47,139 bases of DNA from Nitrospirota bacterium (lineage in GTDB: Bacteria > Nitrospirota > Thermodesulfovibrionia > UBA6902): NCBI GenBank assembly GCA_016213945.1, contig JACQZF010000075.1, forward strand, positions 1 to 47,139, given 5' to 3'. Each line of letters starts with the position of its first letter. Within the stretch, counting starts at the first letter, position 1. A program made the translations under genes and the position numbers. This document shows positions 16,120-24,193 of the stretch, piece after piece. Below the pieces are notes generated by a model. That model did not search any database, had not been told where the DNA came from, and was given only the letters and a program-made list of their open reading frames with translations.

Positions 16120-17358
16120 ATGAAAAATATATTCCTGATTGACGTAACAAACAGGGACGGGGTGCAGACTTCGCGTATTTTATTAAGCAAGCTCGCCAAG
16201 ACGATGCTTAATATTTATCTTGATGAAATGGGGGTTTTCCAGAGCGAAATCGGGTTCCCCACTTTGAAGCACGAGATGAATTATATAAACGCTAATCTTG
16301 AGCTTGCCCAAAAAGGCGTTATTAAAAGGATGCATCTTGAGGGATGGTGCAGGGCCATAAAGGAAGACATTGAACTGACCTTTAAGAATTGTCCTGACAT
16401 CAGGCACTTGAATATTTCGATTTCCACCTCAGACATAATGATCCAGGGGAAATTTCAGGGTAGAAAGACCTGGAAGGACATTATGAATTCAACGGTAGAG
16501 GCCCTGAAGTCAGCAAAAGCCATGGGAGCTGAGACCGTCGGGGTAAACGCAGAGGATGCCTCGCGGACTGATATAGAGAAACTCATAGAGTTGTCGCTCG
16601 CGGCCAAAGAGAACGGAGCAACCCGTTTCAGATACTGCGATACGCTCGGCGCGGACGACCCGATTACAATTTATCAAAGGATAAAGAAGATTGCTGAGGC
16701 AACGCAATTCCCCGTTGAAATGCATTGTCACAACGACCTCGGCATGGCGGAGGCCGTGTCCGTTGCCGGGGCACAGGGCGCTATTGAAAGCGGAGTTGAC
16801 GCTTACATCAATACGACAATCAACGGCTTTGGAGAAAGGGCCGGCAACTGCGACCTTGTTTCCACGATACTTGCGCTGAAATATTCTCACGGCTTTGCGG
16901 CGAAATTTCATCTTGACGAGCGCGTTGACTCAAAGAAATCATGGAAGATAGCGCGCTATGCGTCGTATGCATTCAATATCCCGATCCCGATAAGCCAGGC
17001 CGGAGTGGGGGCCAATGCCTTTGCGCATGAATCAGGCATCCATGCTGACGGCGCCCTGAAGGACAGGCGTAACTATGAACTTTATGATCCTGAGGACGTC
17101 GGCAGGGGAGAACCCGAGTTTTCCCAGACAGGCAGAATTATAACTACCGGCGAATATGGCGGGCTAAAGGGCTTCATGCATGTTTATGATCATCTTGGAA
17201 TACAATTCCAGAATGACAAAGAGGCGAGACGGATCCTCGAACTTGTGCAGTACGCAAACCTGCATACACAGAAGCCTCTCACTGATGACGAATTGAAGTT
17301 CATTGCTGAACATCCCGAGATAGCGGTCAAGATACTGACGGTCACGCCGCAGTTTTAA
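16120..17358 (+). CDS. Homocitrate synthase / isopropylmalate synthase family enzyme, candidate Re-citrate synthase
   Basis: This 412-residue DRE-TIM-type Claisen condensing enzyme starts MKNIFLIDVTNRDGVQTSR. The metal/substrate R-D-G motif is at strand 1, YCDTLGADDP follows, then the metal-ligand HCHNDLGMAEA and INTTINGFGERAGNCDL. The C-terminal HESGIHADG motif is present. It lacks the LeuA C-terminal regulatory domain, so it is of homocitrate-synthase/NifV/Re-citrate-synthase type. The next gene is isocitrate dehydrogenase, and no nif or leucine gene is near, which favours acetyl-CoA + oxaloacetate to citrate for glutamate synthesis. That role is inference. I chose ATG 16120 over an upstream in-frame start because the family begins there; TTGTAA-N18-TTAAAT lies just before it and no RBS is seen. 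Confidence 0.85.
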   Translation: MKNIFLIDVTNRDGVQTSRILLSKLAKTMLNIYLDEMGVFQSEIGFPTLKHEMNYINANLELAQKGVIKRMHLEGWCRAIKEDIELTFKNCPDIRHLNISISTSDIMIQGKFQGRKTWKDIMNSTVEALKSAKAMGAETVGVNAEDASRTDIEKLIELSLAAKENGATRFRYCDTLGADDPITIYQRIKKIAEATQFPVEMHCHNDLGMAEAVSVAGAQGAIESGVDAYINTTINGFGERAGNCDLVSTILALKYSHGFAAKFHLDERVDSKKSWKIARYASYAFNIPIPISQAGVGANAFAHESGIHADGALKDRRNYELYDPEDVGRGEPEFSQTGRIITTGEYGGLKGFMHVYDHLGIQFQNDKEARRILELVQYANLHTQKPLTDDELKFIAEHPEIAVKILTVTPQF

Positions 17359-17427
17359 ATGGTCCGAAATTTATTTTTTCAACTGCGCTGCGTAACTTTT
17401 ATTGACTGAACAGGAGAGGAATAAATC

Positions 17428-18507
17428 ATGTACAAAATTACACTAATCCCCGGCGACGGCACAGGGCCGGAGATAACAGAAGCAGTAAGAAGGGTGCTTG
17501 AAGCCACAGGTGTTTCATTTGAATGGGACATCCAGAACGCCGGTGAAGACGTGTATCACCAGGAAGGGGACCCGCTGCCGGACAGGGTCATTGAATCCAT
17601 CAAGAGGAACAAGGTCGCGCTCAAAGGCCCGATAACCACCCCGGTGGGAACAGGATTCAGGAGCGTGAATGTCACGCTAAGACAGGCGATGGACCTTTAC
17701 ACTTGCCTTAGACCGTGCAAATCATATCAGGGCGCAAGGACCAGATACGAAAATATCGACCTTGTCATCGTAAGAGAAAACACCGAAGACCTTTACGCCG
17801 GTATCGAGTATCAAAAAGATTCCGAAGGCGCAAAGGCGATCATTGACCTCGTGAAAAAATTTTCTAAAAAGGACATTCGCACTGATTCAGGCATAAGCAT
17901 AAAGCCGATCTCCGTCTTCGGAACGGAGCGCATTGTCCGTTTCGCTTTTGAGTACGCGCGTAAAAATAAGAGGCGAAAAGTGACCTCGGTGCACAAGGCC
18001 AATATAATGAAGCACTCGGACGGATTGTTCCTGGAAGTCTCAAGAGAGGTCGCCAAAAAATATCCTGATATTGAATTTGAAGACAGAATCATCGATAATA
18101 TGTGTATGCAGCTTGTTCAAAAACCTGAACTCTACGATGTGCTGGTGCTGCCGAACCTTTACGGCGACATTATTTCAGACCTTGCCGCAGGACTGATCGG
18201 GGGGCTCGGTCTCGCCCCGGGCGCGAACCTCGGCAGTGAATATGCAGTTTTCGAGGCGACCCACGGAAGCGCTCCGAAATACAAGGGGCTCAACAAGGTA
18301 AATCCCCTTGCAATGATGCTCAGCGGAGTAATGATGCTGAGACACCTTGGAGAAACAGCGGCAGCGGAGAAACTCGACAGCGCCATTGCTTCAATAATAA
18401 AAGAGGGGAAACACGTCACTTATGACATGAAGCCGTCCCCTGACGACCCGGCTGCTGCGACGACATCAGGTGTCGCCGACGCCATCATCTCAAAAATCAT
18501 AAAATAA
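17428..18507 (+). CDS. Isocitrate dehydrogenase (NAD-type, isocitrate/isopropylmalate DH family)
   Basis: This 359-residue beta-decarboxylating dehydrogenase has [13 protein letters not shown], the substrate-binding SVNVTLRQ (S-x-N-x-x-L-R, characteristic of isocitrate rather than isopropylmalate enzymes), [16 protein letters not shown], the [12 protein letters not shown] segment and [25 protein letters not shown]. The short size resembles bacterial/mitochondrial NAD-dependent IDH and homoisocitrate dehydrogenase. With the preceding citrate/homocitrate-synthase-like gene it would make 2-oxoglutarate. A good RBS (GGAGAGG) precedes the ATG. Homoisocitrate dehydrogenase is the main alternative. 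Confidence 0.88.
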   Translation: MYKITLIPGDGTGPEITEAVRRVLEATGVSFEWDIQNAGEDVYHQEGDPLPDRVIESIKRNKVALKGPITTPVGTGFRSVNVTLRQAMDLYTCLRPCKSYQGARTRYENIDLVIVRENTEDLYAGIEYQKDSEGAKAIIDLVKKFSKKDIRTDSGISIKPISVFGTERIVRFAFEYARKNKRRKVTSVHKANIMKHSDGLFLEVSREVAKKYPDIEFEDRIIDNMCMQLVQKPELYDVLVLPNLYGDIISDLAAGLIGGLGLAPGANLGSEYAVFEATHGSAPKYKGLNKVNPLAMMLSGVMMLRHLGETAAAEKLDSAIASIIKEGKHVTYDMKPSPDDPAAATTSGVADAIISKIIK

Positions 18508-18511
18508 AAAA

Positions 18512-19774
18512 ATGGACCCTGAGACGCTAAGTTTTATACTTATAATAATCTGTCTGCTATTCATTGCCTTACTGTCCAGCTCGGAAGTGGCTTTTATATC
18601 CGTCAACAGGATCAGGCTGCGTCATCTCATCGAAAAAGGAAGCAGCAACGCCGCGATAGTCCAGAAGATCCGCGACCAGCATGACCGCCTCTTCAGCGCC
18701 GTAATTCTTTCAGGGAATCTGTTCACCGTTCTTGCCACTTCTATCGGCACGGCATTGGCAATAGACTATTTTGGAGAAGACAAAGGCATAATCATAGCAA
18801 CTATTGTGATAACTATCCTGACCGTTGTCTTTGGCGAACTTACGCCGAAAACCTTTGCCGTTACTTACGCAGAGGGAATTTCCCTCGCGCTTGCAAGGCC
18901 GATGGAGATGTTCATAAAATTCATCTCGCCCTTTGTGTGGGTCTTCAACAAAATGTCAAACGGGATTATCCGCATGTTCGGAGGCGAGATAAAACCCGCC
19001 CCGCAGTTCTTGACGGAAGAAGAGATGAAGTCGATGATAAAGATCGGCGAAGAGGAAGGGGCCCTGGAAAAAGAAGAAAAAGAGATGCTGCACAATGTCT
19101 TTGCATTCGGGGACAAAAAAGTCACCGAGGCCATGGTCCCGAGGACTGAGATAGCGGCAGTCCCTGAAGACGCCCTCGTAGCCGACGTCCTTTCCCTTGT
19201 ATCGGGTGAAGGCTATTCCCGTTATCCCGTTATCATGGAAAACGTGGACAACATTATCGGAGTTTTATATGTCAAGGATATTCTAAGAAAAATGTCCAGA
19301 GAGGAAGTTTCCCCGAATTCCCCGATTAAGAGTTTTATCAGGGACGCGTATTACATACCGGAGAGCAAAATGGTCACGGCGCTGCTTGATGAGATGCAAA
19401 AGAACAAATTTCAGATCGCTATTGTCCTTGATGAACACGGGGGCACGGCGGGACTTATAACGCTTGAAGACATCATGGAAGAAATTGTCGGCGGGCTTCA
19501 GGACGAATTTGAGGCCATAGAGGCTGAGAAGGAAGTCGAGATAGTTGACGAGAGGACCTTTGTGGTGTCAGGCTCGACCGGCATAGATGAGATCAACGAG
19601 CTTGTCGGCATTGAGATTGCCAGCCAGGAATATCACACCATAGGCGGCTTGTTGTTCGGACTGTTCGGGCGTCTGCCGAAAATCGGAGAACAACTTCGGT
19701 ATCACGGCCTCAGGTTCCTCATCCTTGAGATGGACGGCAAGAAGATAGAGAAGGTAAAGATAACGAAACTGTAG
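18512..19774 (+). CDS. CNNM/CorC-HlyC family membrane protein with CBS pair
   Basis: These 420 residues hold a DUF21/CNNM membrane domain (about 1-190; SSSEVAFISVNRIRLR, VVFGELTPKTFAV). A CBS pair (about 205-330; VPRTEIAAVPEDALVADVLSLV...GEGYSRYPVI, FQIAIVLDEHGGTAGLITLEDIMEEIVG) follows, and a C-terminal CorC_HlyC domain (about 340-420). The family is implicated in Mg2+/Co2+ homeostasis; the old name haemolysin is misleading. It starts 4 bp after the isocitrate dehydrogenase stop with no RBS, suggesting reinitiation. Its TAG stop lies in the first arm of the palindrome at 19771-19804. Confidence 0.92.
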   Translation: MDPETLSFILIIICLLFIALLSSSEVAFISVNRIRLRHLIEKGSSNAAIVQKIRDQHDRLFSAVILSGNLFTVLATSIGTALAIDYFGEDKGIIIATIVITILTVVFGELTPKTFAVTYAEGISLALARPMEMFIKFISPFVWVFNKMSNGIIRMFGGEIKPAPQFLTEEEMKSMIKIGEEEGALEKEEKEMLHNVFAFGDKKVTEAMVPRTEIAAVPEDALVADVLSLVSGEGYSRYPVIMENVDNIIGVLYVKDILRKMSREEVSPNSPIKSFIRDAYYIPESKMVTALLDEMQKNKFQIAIVLDEHGGTAGLITLEDIMEEIVGGLQDEFEAIEAEKEVEIVDERTFVVSGSTGIDEINELVGIEIASQEYHTIGGLLFGLFGRLPKIGEQLRYHGLRFLILEMDGKKIEKVKITKL

Positions 19775-19804
19775 TAGGGGCGAACGGCCGTTCGTCCCTA
19801 CTAC
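19771..19804. repeat. GTAGGGGCG-type palindromic repeat overlapping a stop codon
   Basis: GTAGTAGGGGCGAACGG and its near-complement CCGTTCGTCCCTACTAC form a near-perfect hairpin. The TAG stop of the CNNM-family gene is inside it. Other family members are at 40681-40709, 43421-43441 and 44289-44317. It could serve as a terminator though it lacks a T-run. Confidence 0.75.
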
Positions 19805-19871
19805 AGCCTATGACCAGCATCATAGGCATGCCGTGTTCCGTGTTGTATCATAAAAATAAAAAGAGGTGCAT

Positions 19872-20120
19872 ATGTTAAAAGATGGTTGTCCCGGAAGCAA
19901 AGATATAAAGCAACCGAAACCGGAAGATATAAAATGTCGTCACTGCGGCAAGGAAATAGAAATATGGAGTGATGAGACCGAGGCCAGGTGCAAGCATTGC
20001 GGGCAGATGAATATGCGCGCAATCGGGCCGACGTGTCTTGACTGGTGCGCTTTTGCAAAAGAGTGCGTCGGCGAGGCGAAGTACAAGAGGCTGAAGGCAG
20101 GCTCCGCAGGCAGGAATTAA
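19872..20120 (+). CDS. Small zinc-ribbon protein
   Basis: This 82-residue protein has the spacing CRHCGKEIEIWSDETEARCKHCG, two CxxC knuckles 16 residues apart that form a zinc ribbon. A conserved-looking tail follows, C-L-D-W-C-A-F-A-K-E-C-V-G, with three more cysteines. Similar small proteins occur in anaerobes, sometimes labelled phosphohydrolase without support. The ATG at 19872 follows AAGAGGTG at 4-5 nt; a GTG two codons upstream falls inside that RBS and is rejected. Function is unknown: metal or RNA binding is possible. It stands alone between the CNNM gene and the convergent tatC. Confidence 0.75.
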   Translation: MLKDGCPGSKDIKQPKPEDIKCRHCGKEIEIWSDETEARCKHCGQMNMRAIGPTCLDWCAFAKECVGEAKYKRLKAGSAGRN

Positions 20121-20135
20121 TTAACCACTTTCCCT

Positions 20136-20915
20136 CTACGCGCTTTCTTCAGCGGATTTCTTCTTGTTCAGGATCCTCGATGCCAATAACCCCGCTTCAT
20201 ACAATATCAGCATCGGCACGGCCATGAGTATCTGGTTGAATGCGTCCGGCGTAGGGGTCAATACAGCAGCGAGAATAAATACAACCAGCACAGCGTATTT
20301 CCTGTTCTTGGCCAGGAAATCCGTTGTCACAACTCCCATCCTTGTGAGGAACACTATAACAACTGGCATCTCAAAAACAGCCCCAAATGCCAGGATAAAT
20401 TTCAGACAGAAGTCTATATATTTTTCCGCCGATATCATCGGCTTGATATTCTGCGTTTTGTAATTAAGCAGGAAGTCAATTGCAAAAGGCAGGATAATAG
20501 CAAAACAAAAAAGGGCGCCTGTCAGAAAGAGAAACGTCGTTGTAAAGATGAACGGTACGGCGTATTTTTTTTCTTTCGGCAGCAGGCCAGGGGCGATGAA
20601 TTTCCATATCTCCCAGAAAATAACAGGCGAGCTGATTATGCACGCGCTGATGAGGGCGATTTTCATGTGCATCCAGAAGGCCTCTGCGGGTGCGAGGAAA
20701 ACAAGATATAAATCCGGATTTTGTGCAGGGATGAAGGAGATATAAGGGCTCTTTAATGAAAAAGCGATGGTGCTGCGCATCGGCTCAGTTAAAAGCCCGA
20801 AGATATATTCGGAGTAGTAAAAACAAATTCCGAAGGCAATGCCTACTGTTGCCAGCGTTATGACGATCCTGTTTCTTAATTCGACAAGGTGTTCTGTAAG
20901 CGGCGCTTTATCCAT
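20136..20915 (-). CDS. tatC: Sec-independent protein translocase TatC
   Basis: TatC is the multi-spanning receptor of the twin-arginine pathway, which exports folded proteins. The start MDKAPLTEHLVELRNRIVI carries the conserved N-terminal E-H-L-x-E-L-R block. Six hydrophobic segments follow, with FWEIWKFIAPGLLPKEKKYA (conserved F-x-P-G-L) after the second and FGAVFEMPVVIVFLTRMGV later. I chose the ATG at 20915 because it overlaps the tatA stop in ATGGATAA, a coupling arrangement. An ATG at 20951 gives 12 extra Lys/Gln-rich residues (271 aa) and cannot be excluded. Confidence 0.95.
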   Translation of the reverse strand: MDKAPLTEHLVELRNRIVITLATVGIAFGICFYYSEYIFGLLTEPMRSTIAFSLKSPYISFIPAQNPDLYLVFLAPAEAFWMHMKIALISACIISSPVIFWEIWKFIAPGLLPKEKKYAVPFIFTTTFLFLTGALFCFAIILPFAIDFLLNYKTQNIKPMISAEKYIDFCLKFILAFGAVFEMPVVIVFLTRMGVVTTDFLAKNRKYAVLVVFILAAVLTPTPDAFNQILMAVPMLILYEAGLLASRILNKKKSAEESA

Positions 20916-21264
20916 CTTTCCCTGATTCTGTTTTTTCTTTTTTCTCCTCATCAGGTGCAGCGCCTGCTTTATCTACAGCCTGGTTTTCCGGTTTTTTATT
21001 TTCAACCACCTCAGTTATTTTGTTGATTTCAGGCTCAATAGATTTGTAGATGGAGTCTGTCAAATCGGTTTTTATGTCTTTTATTTCCTTTGCTACGTTT
21101 AATTCAGACTCATCTATGGAATCCTTCAGGTTGCTTATTGCAGCCTTGAGCTCTCTTATCCCTTTGCCGAGCGTCCTGCCAAGCTCCGGCAGTCTCTTGG
21201 GACCGAAGACCAGAAAGGCCACTATGAATATTACGATCAGTTCCTGTGCGCCAAGGTCAAACAT
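20908..21264 (-). CDS. tatA: Tat translocase subunit TatA/TatB
   Basis: This 118-residue protein has an N-terminal membrane helix (MFDLGAQELIVIFIVAFLVFGPKRLPELGR), the FGPxxLPELGR hinge, an amphipathic helix (LGKGIRELKAAISNL) and a charged disordered tail. MFDLG and the Gly-Pro recall TatB, while the ELG hinge recalls TatA; as the only such gene here it may do both jobs with TatC. The gene overlaps tatC by 8 bp. A TTGACA-N18-TATTGT promoter ends 7 nt before the ATG and no RBS is present, so translation is probably leaderless. Confidence 0.93.
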   Translation of the reverse strand: MFDLGAQELIVIFIVAFLVFGPKRLPELGRTLGKGIRELKAAISNLKDSIDESELNVAKEIKDIKTDLTDSIYKSIEPEINKITEVVENKKPENQAVDKAGAAPDEEKKEKTESGKDG

Positions 21265-21271
21265 TAATTGA

Positions 21272-21301
21272 ACAATATCAGAAAAAGTCGCCGGGTGTCA
21301 A
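21272..21301 (-). promoter_or_regulatory. Promoter of tatA-tatC
   Basis: On the minus strand: TTGACA (21301-21296), 18 bp, TATTGT (21277-21272). The tatA ATG begins at 21264, 7 nt beyond the -10 box, where transcription is expected to start. Confidence 0.65.
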
Positions 21302-21347
21302 TTTGCATATTTTTTAAATTTTATTTGTGCGGCATGAACTGTAACGA

Positions 21348-21376
21348 TTGTATAATCTGAGAAGAAATCTTATAAT
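21348..21376 (+). promoter_or_regulatory. Candidate promoter of dapA
   Basis: TTGTAT (21348-21353), 17 bp, TATAAT (21371-21376). A second TATAAT at 21351-21356 overlaps the -35 box. The leader to dapA would be ~140 nt and includes the palindromic repeat at 21431-21487. Confidence 0.5.
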
Positions 21377-21430
21377 TTGTGTTATTGATTTTAACTGGAA
21401 GATTGCCAAAACTCTAATGACTTGTAATAA

Positions 21431-21487
21431 TGTCATGCTGAATTTGTTTCAGCATATTAAAAGACCCTGAAAAGAATTCAGGGTGAC
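21431..21487. repeat. Interspersed repeat (ACCCTGAA...TTCAGGGT family), copy 2
   Basis: Two adjacent hairpins, ATGCTGAA/TTCAGCAT and ACCCTGAA/TTCAGGGT, are bounded by GTCA and TGAC so that the whole unit is an inverted repeat. It matches the copy at 14078-14117 in sequence and order. It lies in the dapA leader. Confidence 0.75.
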
Positions 21488-21522
21488 GGTCAAAAAAATT
21501 AATTATAAATAGAGGAGGATAT

Positions 21523-22401
21523 ATGTTTAAGGGTTCAATAGTTGCGATAGTTACGCCGTTTAAGAACGGAAAAGTTGATGAAAAAGCTTTAGGCGAGCTG
21601 ATTGAATGGCACGTTAAAGAAGGGACCAACGCCATTGTGCCGTGCGGGACAACAGGTGAGTCGGCCACACTCGATTATGAAGAGCATTACAGGGTCATTG
21701 AGATAACCGTAAAAGCCGTCAATAAGCAGATACCTGTCATTGCCGGAACAGGTGCAAACGCAACGGATGAAACCATCATGATTACGAAGAAGGCAAAAGA
21801 CCTGGGCGCTGACGGCGCGCTCCTTGTATCGCCTTATTACAATAAACCCACACAGGAAGGTTTGTACAGGCATTACAAAGCCGTTGCCGAGGCAGTCGAT
21901 ATTCCAATGCTTCTTTATAATGTACCCGGACGTACCGCGGTGAATATGCTCCCGCAAACGGTTGCAAGGCTTGCCGGGGTAAAGAACATTGTCGGAATTA
22001 AAGAAGCCACAGGCGATATGAGACAGGCAAGCGATATCATAAGGCTTTGCGGGGACCGGTTTGCCGTCATTTCAGGCGACGACTTTACAACTTTCACAAT
22101 GCTGGCGCTTGGCGGGAAAGGGGTCATCTCTGTTTCAGCCAACGTCGCCCCGCGTGATGTATCAGCGATGATAGCGGCCTGGGAGGCAGGCAATATTGAT
22201 GAAGCAAGAAGGCTGCACTTCAAGCTTGAGCCGTTAAACCAGTCGATGTTTATAGAGACCAATCCTATCCCGGCAAAGACCGCCCTGAGCATGATGGGCA
22301 AGATCCAGGAGGAGTTCAGACTGCCGCTTTGTCCGATGAGCAGTGACAATAAGGAAAAACTGAGGAATGTACTTGTAAATTACGGTGTTGTATCAAAATA
22401 G
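21523..22401 (+). CDS. dapA: 4-hydroxy-tetrahydrodipicolinate synthase
   Basis: DapA condenses pyruvate with aspartate semialdehyde, the first committed step to lysine and diaminopimelate for peptidoglycan. The 292-residue TIM barrel shows the pyruvate-binding GTTGES (Thr43-Thr44), LYNVPGRT with Tyr132 and Arg137, and the Schiff-base lysine in VGIKEATGD (Lys160). The length is standard. AGAGGAGG lies 6-7 nt before the ATG. No other lysine-pathway gene is adjacent; the next transcript downstream is the 6S RNA. Confidence 0.97.
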   Translation: MFKGSIVAIVTPFKNGKVDEKALGELIEWHVKEGTNAIVPCGTTGESATLDYEEHYRVIEITVKAVNKQIPVIAGTGANATDETIMITKKAKDLGADGALLVSPYYNKPTQEGLYRHYKAVAEAVDIPMLLYNVPGRTAVNMLPQTVARLAGVKNIVGIKEATGDMRQASDIIRLCGDRFAVISGDDFTTFTMLALGGKGVISVSANVAPRDVSAMIAAWEAGNIDEARRLHFKLEPLNQSMFIETNPIPAKTALSMMGKIQEEFRLPLCPMSSDNKEKLRNVLVNYGVVSK

Positions 22402-22422
22402 GTTTTTTTGATGAAATATTTC

Positions 22423-22451
22423 TTGATAAATTGGTGACTTTTCTGTTATAA
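22423..22451 (+). promoter_or_regulatory. Strong sigma70 promoter of 6S RNA
   Basis: TTGATA (22423-22428), 17 bp, TTATAA (22446-22451). It is placed so that transcription would start at about 22458, exactly at the 5' side of the long closing stem of the 6S-like RNA. It lies just after dapA. Confidence 0.8.
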
Positions 22452-22457
22452 AAAGTA

Positions 22458-22650
22458 AAAAGGAGATGCACCTGCCTTGTTTGTGAAGAAGGAGAAAAAC
22501 TTGTTCCGACATTTAGATATTTTTGGGAACCGGCGTAAAGCAAGTGTTGTGCGCCCGGATAGGGATTTGCCTGATCTTGCTTTCAAGGTACCCACCTGTG
22601 TAAACAGGGATTCAAGTTTTTTTCCTACACGGCAAGGTGGGTCTCTTTAT
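22458..22650 (+). ncRNA. ssrS: 6S RNA (global regulator of RNA polymerase)
   Basis: About 193 nt with mutually complementary ends: 5' GGAGATGCACC-TGCC pairs with 3' GGCA-AGGTGGGTCTCT (one bulge), forming the closing stem. The 3' half carries the recognisable 6S pattern: an ACCCACCTG hairpin closing with CAGGG, then ATTCAAG and a CACGGCAAGGTGGG strand. A promoter ends 7 nt upstream and an unpaired central region lies between the arms. 6S RNA mimics an open promoter, sequesters the housekeeping sigma holoenzyme in stationary phase and templates pRNA. An open frame of ~70 codons across it is fortuitous. Exact ends are estimated. Confidence 0.85.
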
Positions 22651-22706
22651 TTCGCAGTTGCGGTGGAAAATTCAGCTAACAGCTTTTGACAGTCAGGGTT
22701 TCTGGT

Positions 22707-22847
22707 ATGGATAATTATAAAGATATCGCTAAAATTTCAAGACCTCGTGAAAATTGTTTTAGATTTCTTTTGCTTTTGAAGATACATCAGCAGAATGATT
22801 TTAACGGGGCTGATAATAAGATAGATTTGAATTCTCCTGTAATTTAA
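22707..22847 (+). CDS. Possible small protein (46 aa), weak
   Basis: Between the 6S RNA and rarA a short frame reads MDNYKDIAKISRPRENCFRF and onward to a TAA. No RBS or family match is visible. I list it only because the 22651-22927 stretch otherwise holds nothing but the rarA leader; it may well be non-coding. Confidence 0.15.
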   Translation: MDNYKDIAKISRPRENCFRFLLLLKIHQQNDFNGADNKIDLNSPVI

Positions 22848-22927
22848 TCCAGTCAAAACCTTTCTGTCCGAAGTCCTGTCTTTTTCCCCTCACTGCATCA
22901 CGGAGGTTGGGGAGGAACTCCCCCACA

Positions 22928-24193
22928 ATGGAGCTTTTAAGAACGGCAAAAAAGGCCCCCCTCGCATGGAGGATGCAGCCGCAAAGTCTCGACGAATTCG
23001 TCGGCCAGGCGCATATACTCGGCCAGGGGAAGCCCCTCAGGGAAGCCATCGAGAGGGACTCGATATCTTCACTCATTTTATATGGCCCGCCGGGGACCGG
23101 AAAGACCGCGCTGGCACATATCGTTGCCAAAAAGACCCACGCGCATTTCATGTCCCTCAACGCCGTTACCTCAGGGATAGCCGATATTAAGGAGGCATTG
23201 AAAGAGGCGAGGGGCGTGGACAGGGCCATACTTTTTATAGACGAGATCCACAGGTTCAATAAAGTTCAGCAGGACGCTTTACTGCCCGATGTGGAAAACG
23301 GCATTGTGACACTGATAGGGGCGTCAACGCAGAACCCTTTTTTCTCAATAATCCCTGCGCTGTCATCAAGGTCAATGGTCTTCCAGCTTTTCCCTTTAAA
23401 AGAGGCGGAAATAAAAGTCATGTTCCAGCGTGCCCTGCAAGACCGGGAAAAGGGGATTGGCGAGCTGGAGATAAAACTGGAGCCGGACGCCGCGGACTTC
23501 ATCGCAACAATGTGTGAAGGCGATGCGAGAAGGGCCTTGAACATTCTTGAGATGGGCGCCTTTATTATCAAAAGCACAAACCGTGCTTCATTCGATATTA
23601 AGCTGGCAAAAGAGGTCCTGCAGAATAAGACGCTATACTACAGCGAAGATGAACATTTCGATACCATATCGGCTTTTATAAAAAGCATGAGGGGCAGCGA
23701 CCCTGACGCAGTTTTATACTGGCTGGCAAAGATGATAGAGGCTGGAGAAGACCCGCTTTACATCGCCCGCAGGATCGTGATCTGCGCGTCGGAGGACGTG
23801 GGCAATGCAGACCCCAGGGCGCTTGAAATAGCGGTCGCCGCTTTTCAGGCGGTCGAGTCGATCGGCATGCCTGAGGGACGCATCCCGTTGGCCCAGGCGG
23901 CGATCTATATCGCGCTGGCCCCAAAGAGCAATTCATCTTACAAAGGGATAGACAACGCCCTGACATATGTCAGGGAGGAAAGGCTTTCGCCTGTGCCGTC
24001 ATACCTGAAAAGCGCAAACTATAAAGGCGCGTCACGCCTCGGCGCAGGAACAGGATACAAATATCCGCATGATTTTAAAGGTCATCATGTGGACCAACAA
24101 TACATGACCAACAATAAAAATTTCTTCTTCCCATCAGACCAGGGATACGAGAAGATATTCAAGAAGAGACTAAGTAAAAGGAGGAGCAGATAA
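22928..24193 (+). CDS. rarA: Replication-associated recombination protein A (RarA/MgsA, AAA+ ATPase)
   Basis: RarA is a clamp-loader-like AAA+ ATPase acting at stalled replication forks. The 421 residues start [27 protein letters not shown] (the usual family start). They show Walker A GPPGTGKT (53-60), Walker [13 protein letters not shown], sensor [11 protein letters not shown], and the C-terminal tetramerisation region ([36 protein letters not shown]). A TTG at 22907 is in frame upstream but the extra residues are atypical. The RBS region is within a 9-bp inverted repeat, GTTGGGGAG/CTCCCCCAC. The stop overlaps rny by 1 nt (TAATG). Confidence 0.95.
   Translation: MELLRTAKKAPLAWRMQPQSLDEFVGQAHILGQGKPLREAIERDSISSLILYGPPGTGKTALAHIVAKKTHAHFMSLNAVTSGIADIKEALKEARGVDRAILFIDEIHRFNKVQQDALLPDVENGIVTLIGASTQNPFFSIIPALSSRSMVFQLFPLKEAEIKVMFQRALQDREKGIGELEIKLEPDAADFIATMCEGDARRALNILEMGAFIIKSTNRASFDIKLAKEVLQNKTLYYSEDEHFDTISAFIKSMRGSDPDAVLYWLAKMIEAGEDPLYIARRIVICASEDVGNADPRALEIAVAAFQAVESIGMPEGRIPLAQAAIYIALAPKSNSSYKGIDNALTYVREERLSPVPSYLKSANYKGASRLGAGTGYKYPHDFKGHHVDQQYMTNNKNFFFPSDQGYEKIFKKRLSKRRSR

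Noticed and set aside
22477-22689. 70-codon open frame after dapA
   Set aside because: It lies across the 6S RNA, which has its own promoter and long-range pairing; the protein has no family character.
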